A stretch of DNA of 16,442 bases from SpSt-333 sp040751955. Lineage in GTDB: Bacteria > Bacteroidota > Ignavibacteria > UBA10030 > UBA8401. This document shows positions 13,011 to 16,442 of this stretch, in pieces. Location: assembly GCA_040751955.1 (NCBI GenBank), contig JBFMFY010000068.1:1-16442 (forward strand), given 5' to 3'. The translations under genes were made by a program, and so were the position numbers. The notes under the pieces were generated by a model, which worked only from the letters and a program-made list of their open reading frames with translations, had not been told where the DNA came from and made no database searches. Each line of letters starts with the position of its first letter. Position 1 is the stretch's first letter.

Positions 13011-14747
13011 ATGAAACATGTTGTTACTATTGTTGCAGCATTGGCAATTGTGTTCTCCATTGTCTCAGCCGATGTATTTGCATCGCGTTTTAAAGTAACG
13101 AATCCGGACGGAAGTGCATTTGACGGCAGCGTGAGTGACGGCACTGCTGCAAAGATCTGGTACATGGTAAACGATACGGCGACGGTGATTGTTGTTAAGG
13201 TCATCAATGCTTCGAATGGGAGTACTGTTGCAACGATCAATGCTTCCAACCAGGGGCGCTCAACCAATCCGAACTCGGTTACATGGGACGGTACCGGTGC
13301 AGTTGCAGGAGGAAAATATTATGTTACGGTGACGACAACGGGACCTGTCTATTCCGAAACCAAATTCTATCCATTTTATTTTCAAAACACTGCCGACGTT
13401 CCACCTCTCATTTCCCGCGGAATTTATACCCGCGGTGTCGATATCAATACAAACATGAACCTGCCCAGTTTCGGTTATTGGTACGCGAGCAACTCCGATC
13501 CTGGAAACAGCAGCGGATACCAGCAGGGGACTCTTCGGTACAATCCCGACGGTTCATTTGCCGGAACAGTAGCGGATCATCCTCTACTAACGCAAACATT
13601 AAGCACCAACAACGGAGGGACATTTGACTGGGGAGCTGCACCATCGCCTTGGACCGCTCTGGTTGATGACAAAGGACGGATCTATCAGGTGAGCAACGGC
13701 GGCGGTTTTGTCACGCGGATGGATAACGACAGTGCTGTTCCGAAGATCATCATTCGCAACATCAAAAATCCACGCGGAATGTATATTGTTGGCGAAGGGG
13801 CGGCAAGGAAACTTTATATAGCGGCGGACACCGTTGTATGGAGAGCGAATATCGGCAATGATGACACACTCACGACGCCGCTGGAATTGATTGCTGCCGT
13901 GGGTTTATATGTCCGTGATGTCGTCATCGATGATGCGGGAGGAATGACTATTACGGTGCGGACAGGCGAACTTGCTGCTCCGGGATTCATCGAACGATAC
14001 GATATTTCCAGCGGTCTTCCCAAACGGCGTGCCGATGCAACATTCTCCATTGAATCGACACTCGGACTTCCCGTTTGTTTTGAAATTAAACACGGAACGG
14101 ATATGAACAGCGCTTCCGACGACACATTGTACTATGCCGTCCGCAGGGCTTCAGGTACGGATACGACCACATTCGGGATTCATCAGGTGACAGGTATCGA
14201 CGGATTCTTTCCTGAAGTAAAACAGGTGTACAAAAACAGCGATCATCCTTTGTCTGGAGGAGGTAATAACAGGCAGGATGCAGATATTGCGTTAGACTGG
14301 GCAGGAAATATAATCTGGTTTGAGAACGGCAACGAAGAGATCGTGATGATTGCTGTGCCGCGTGCAGGCAGTTCGGTAACATTAACCACGCGCAGTGCCG
14401 ATACGATTTCGCTTTCCGGCACCAGTTCGATTGGAGATGAACGATTGACTCCAAAAGAATTTATGGTCAATCAAAATTATCCGAATCCGTTCAATCCAAC
14501 GACGACGATCAGCTATCAACTTCCGACCGATGCTCATGTCACCGTAGCGGTGTACGACGTGTTAGGGAATATTGTGAACGAGTTGTTCAACGGTGATGCA
14601 AGCAGCGGGTACAATGCGATCGTCTGGAATGGAACGAACAATGCAGGAGGAAAAATCTCCAGCGGCATGTATCTGTACCGCGTTACAGCACAGCTGAACG
14701 ACGGCAGAACATTCACCGACGTGAAGCGGATGTTGATGCTGAAGTAG
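13011..14747 (+). CDS. Secreted protein with type IX secretion (FlgD-like) sorting domain
   Basis: This 578-residue protein has a signal peptide (MKHVVTIVAALAIVFSIVSADVFA, about 24 residues). An N-terminal FlgD-Ig-like domain lies at about 26-120 (FKVTNPDGSAF...SVTWDGTGAVAGGKYYVTVTT). A central region of about 350 residues has repeated blade-like strands, such as WTALVDDKGRIYQVSNGGGF and RKLYIAADTVVWRANIG, suggestive of a beta-propeller. The C-terminal domain from residue 482 (NQNYPNPFNPTTTISYQLP...WNGTNNAGGKISSGMYLYRV) is the type A sorting domain used by the type IX system to export proteins and anchor or release them. No catalytic motif is recognised, so it may be a structural, adhesive or carbohydrate-binding surface protein. 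It is monocistronic, divergent from tig, and followed by a strong hairpin at 14927. The export route is well supported; the function is unknown. Confidence 0.85.
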   Translation: MKHVVTIVAALAIVFSIVSADVFASRFKVTNPDGSAFDGSVSDGTAAKIWYMVNDTATVIVVKVINASNGSTVATINASNQGRSTNPNSVTWDGTGAVAGGKYYVTVTTTGPVYSETKFYPFYFQNTADVPPLISRGIYTRGVDINTNMNLPSFGYWYASNSDPGNSSGYQQGTLRYNPDGSFAGTVADHPLLTQTLSTNNGGTFDWGAAPSPWTALVDDKGRIYQVSNGGGFVTRMDNDSAVPKIIIRNIKNPRGMYIVGEGAARKLYIAADTVVWRANIGNDDTLTTPLELIAAVGLYVRDVVIDDAGGMTITVRTGELAAPGFIERYDISSGLPKRRADATFSIESTLGLPVCFEIKHGTDMNSASDDTLYYAVRRASGTDTTTFGIHQVTGIDGFFPEVKQVYKNSDHPLSGGGNNRQDADIALDWAGNIIWFENGNEEIVMIAVPRAGSSVTLTTRSADTISLSGTSSIGDERLTPKEFMVNQNYPNPFNPTTTISYQLPTDAHVTVAVYDVLGNIVNELFNGDASSGYNAIVWNGTNNAGGKISSGMYLYRVTAQLNDGRTFTDVKRMLMLK

Positions 14748-14776
14748 CTGAGGTCGAACGTCGTTGAGAAAAGGAA

Positions 14777-14840
14777 GTCATGCTGAGCGACCGAGTCGTG
14801 TTGTGACGAGGGAGTCGAAGCATCCAGTCAGCACGCAGAA
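14777..14840. repeat. GTCAT-type interspersed repeat (left end visible)
   Basis: It begins GTCATGCTGAGCGACCGAGT and continues with GACGAGGGAGTCGAAGCATCCAG, matching the left-hand layout of the other GTCAT elements and the CATCCAG word at position 9. I could not find a convincing ATGAC right end, so the copy is probably truncated. The right limit given is approximate. Confidence 0.55.
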
Positions 14841-14926
14841 TAGCGACGCAATCAGTTCTCGGACATTCCAATAACAGGAAGACTTCCATGCTAAATTAAG
14901 ATGTTATTGAATAAATTTTTCGTTAC

Positions 14927-14970
14927 AATAATCCTGTTCCGCGCAAGCGGGACAGGATTATTTGTTTTCG
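14927..14970 (+). terminator. Strong stem-loop, probable terminator of the type IX-secreted protein gene
   Basis: AATAATCCTGTTCCGC (14927-14942) pairs with GCGGGACAGGATTATT (14947-14962) around a GCAA tetraloop (GNRA type). The single non-Watson-Crick pair is a T-G wobble, giving a 16-bp stem. TGTTTT follows. The stem is unusually long and lies 180 bases after the stop codon, beyond a repeat copy, so it could also be a mobile palindromic element. Confidence 0.65.
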
Positions 14971-14995
14971 TGCTGACCGATCAACGAATCTCAGG

Positions 14996-15015
14996 AAACC
15001 GTTAAAACGGTTTTT
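14996..15015 (+). terminator. Hairpin with T tract
   Basis: AAACCGT (14996-15002) pairs with ACGGTTT (15007-15013) around TAAA and is followed by TTATAATATTTTTT. It could be a second terminator or a REP-like palindrome. It sits 25 bases before the next palindrome at 15041. Confidence 0.5.
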
Positions 15016-15040
15016 ATAATATTTTTTGGCGCCCCCGCAC

Positions 15041-15066
15041 CAACCCACGATTTAAGTCGTGGGTTG
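15041..15066. repeat. REP-like palindrome
   Basis: CAACCCACGA (15041-15050) pairs perfectly with TCGTGGGTTG (15057-15066) around TTTAAG. Palindromes built on CCCACGA...TCGTGGG are familiar as dispersed REP-like repeats in bacterial genomes. With the hairpins at 14927 and 14996 it makes three stems in 140 bases. The 391-base gap 14748-15138 otherwise holds only the GTCAT repeat and no gene I can support. Confidence 0.7.
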
Positions 15067-15138
15067 CGAGATGTTTTATTGCAGTGGATAGTTGTTTTAA
15101 CGACTTCTTAATTGTTGAATTCAAATGCACGGAGTCTT

Positions 15139-16353
15139 ATGAAAACCATTCTTACATTTTTGGTATTCGCCATGACCACACACCTTGCCGACGCACAATT
15201 CTCCAAAAAACTGTTCGATACCTATGACAGTTACAAGTTCAACGAAATTTCTTCCCGCAGATTCAAACATGCGGAACTGATGCAGCATCTCGATTCGCTG
15301 AAGAAGTCGCTCGGCAGTCTTGTTACGATTGAACAGATCGGCTCGTCCGGCGAGAACCGCTCGATCAACCTGCTGACGCTTGGCACAGGGAAGACGAAGG
15401 TCTTTCTGTGGTCGCAGATGCACGGCGATGAACCGACAGCGACGATGGCGCTGCTCGATATCCTGAATTATTTTGGATTGAATAAAAATTCTGCTGAAGT
15501 GAAGAAAATCCTCTCTGAAACGACGCTGCTCATTATCCCGATGCTCAATCCGGACGGAGCGGAACGGTTCCAACGCCGCTCGTCGCACGGGATCGACATC
15601 AACCGCGATGCGCTGCGGCTGCAGACTTCCGAAGCGAGAATACTGAAAGCGACTAGGGACAAATACAATCCGGAGATCGGGTTCAATCTGCACGATCAGG
15701 ATCCGCGTTATACGGTGGGAGAATCGGGAAACGTTGCAGTCATTTCGCTCCTTGCCCCCGCATACAATTTCGAGAAGACGGACAATGCTGTCCGCACACG
15801 CGCGAAGAAGATCGCGTCGGAACTGACGCTCGTCCTGAATCAATTTGCGAACGGACATATCGCCAAGTACGACGACTCGTTCGAGCCGCGCGCATTCGGC
15901 GACAACATACAGAAATGGGGGACGAGCACCGTGCTAATCGAATCAGGCGGCTGGAAGGATGATCCCGAAAAGATGTTCATCCGGAAACTGAACTGCGTCG
16001 GACTGCTCTCGGTCTTCCATTCTATTGCGACGAAAGCGTACGACAAAACCGGAACGGCGCCGTACGATAACCTGCCGATGAACACGAAGAATCTTTACGA
16101 TATTATTGTGGAAAAGGTGACGCTGAAATTCCCCGACGGGCGCGCACCGATCATCGCCGACGTGGCGATCAACAAGGAAGAAGTGCGCGACTCCACCGGC
16201 ACATGGTGGAAAGGGCGCGTGGTCGATCTCGGCGACCTGTCGGTCTTCGGTGCGCATGAGAAGATCAGCGGCGAAGGAAAGACGCTCGATGCATCGTCGT
16301 TTGAGTTGGGGGATATGCTGAAGGTGGATGATGTGAGGGTGTTGTTGAAATAG
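15139..16353 (+). CDS. Secreted M14-family zinc carboxypeptidase
   Basis: This 404-residue protein has a signal peptide (MKTILTFLVFAMTTHLADA, cleavage before Gln20), so it acts in the periplasm or outside the cell. The M14 catalytic apparatus is visible. Zinc ligands His95 and Glu98 lie in SQMHGDEPTATMA and His185 in GFNLHDQD. A substrate-binding arginine lies in INRDA (Arg156), and the catalytic glutamate is Glu268 in VLIESGGW. Another block is IIPMLNPDGAERFQRR. The last 80 residues (from about 325) form a small beta-rich domain without recognised motifs. It should remove C-terminal residues from peptides or cell-wall peptides; the exact substrate is unknown. The ATG at 15139 is chosen for its signal peptide and the GGAG at 15131-15134; an upstream TTG at 15112 would spoil the signal sequence. 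It lacks the type IX sorting domain of its neighbour. Confidence 0.9.
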   Translation: MKTILTFLVFAMTTHLADAQFSKKLFDTYDSYKFNEISSRRFKHAELMQHLDSLKKSLGSLVTIEQIGSSGENRSINLLTLGTGKTKVFLWSQMHGDEPTATMALLDILNYFGLNKNSAEVKKILSETTLLIIPMLNPDGAERFQRRSSHGIDINRDALRLQTSEARILKATRDKYNPEIGFNLHDQDPRYTVGESGNVAVISLLAPAYNFEKTDNAVRTRAKKIASELTLVLNQFANGHIAKYDDSFEPRAFGDNIQKWGTSTVLIESGGWKDDPEKMFIRKLNCVGLLSVFHSIATKAYDKTGTAPYDNLPMNTKNLYDIIVEKVTLKFPDGRAPIIADVAINKEEVRDSTGTWWKGRVVDLGDLSVFGAHEKISGEGKTLDASSFELGDMLKVDDVRVLLK

Positions 16354-16365
16354 TTTCGCACTTAA

Positions 16366-16397
16366 ACCTCGTTCCCAACAGAGTTTTGGAACGAGGT
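16366..16397. repeat. Palindromic element after the carboxypeptidase gene
   Basis: ACCTCGTTCC (16366-16375) pairs perfectly with GGAACGAGGT (16388-16397) around a 12-base interior that can pair partly (CAA with TTT). It starts 13 bases after the stop codon. It may end the transcript, but only a weak T-rich stretch follows. It resembles a REP-type element. The last 45 bases of the window show nothing further. Confidence 0.65.
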
Positions 16398-16442
16398 CGA
16401 AAAGATAATTTTATGGCAGATGATGTATTTTATATAACGATA

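Noticed and set aside
15121..15858. 245-codon open frame on the minus strand within the carboxypeptidase gene
   Set aside because: It is antisense to a gene with a full M14 active site, is rich in Arg, Phe and Ile with no recognisable domain, and has no ribosome site.

Overview
The window reads as a chromosomal segment from a member of the Bacteroidota/Chlorobiota (FCB) group, most likely an Ignavibacteria-like lineage. The evidence is a secreted protein with a FlgD-like type IX secretion sorting domain (NQNYPNPFNPTTTISYQLP), a single-chain glycine dehydrogenase, and candidate promoters of the TTG-N20-TAnnTTT type. Many genes nevertheless have good Shine-Dalgarno sites, for example AGGAGGT at 13001. 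No rRNA, tRNA or CRISPR array was seen. The assignment is by motif recognition only.

Layout: (1) 1-1194: a PIN-domain toxin with a small upstream antitoxin, inserted between two 75-bp direct repeats. The second repeat is the promoter/leader of the next gene. (2) 1195-1968: RNase III (rnc). (3) 1969-2286: two copies of an interspersed repeat with GTCAT...ATGAC ends. (4) 2287-5169: gcvP. (5) 5339-6231: a compact CoA-binding protein-hicA-hicB cluster closed by an intrinsic terminator. (6) 6306-7658: a one-POTRA Omp85-like outer-membrane protein. (7) 7767-8486: rsmE. (8) 8495-9268: a REP-associated tyrosine transposase broken by one in-frame stop and bracketed by REP-like hairpins. (9) 9276-12756, minus strand: the protein quality-control cluster tig-clpP-clpX, with structured leaders before tig and before clpP. 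(10) 13011-14747: a type IX-secreted protein, divergent from tig. (11) 14748-15138: a repeat and hairpin-rich gap. (12) 15139-16353: a secreted M14 zinc carboxypeptidase.

Most genes are housekeeping (RNA processing, glycine cleavage, ribosome methylation, folding and proteolysis) or envelope/secreted. The accessory layer consists of two toxin-antitoxin modules, one decayed transposase and several small palindromic or GTCAT-type repeats that fill nearly every gap. The most unusual points are the direct repeats that duplicate the rnc promoter around a toxin-antitoxin pair, the RAYT/REP arrangement, and two candidate RNA switches in the tig-clpP-clpX operon: an intrinsic terminator inside the tig leader, and mutually exclusive hairpins ahead of clpP. 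All regulatory readings are inferences from base complementarity.
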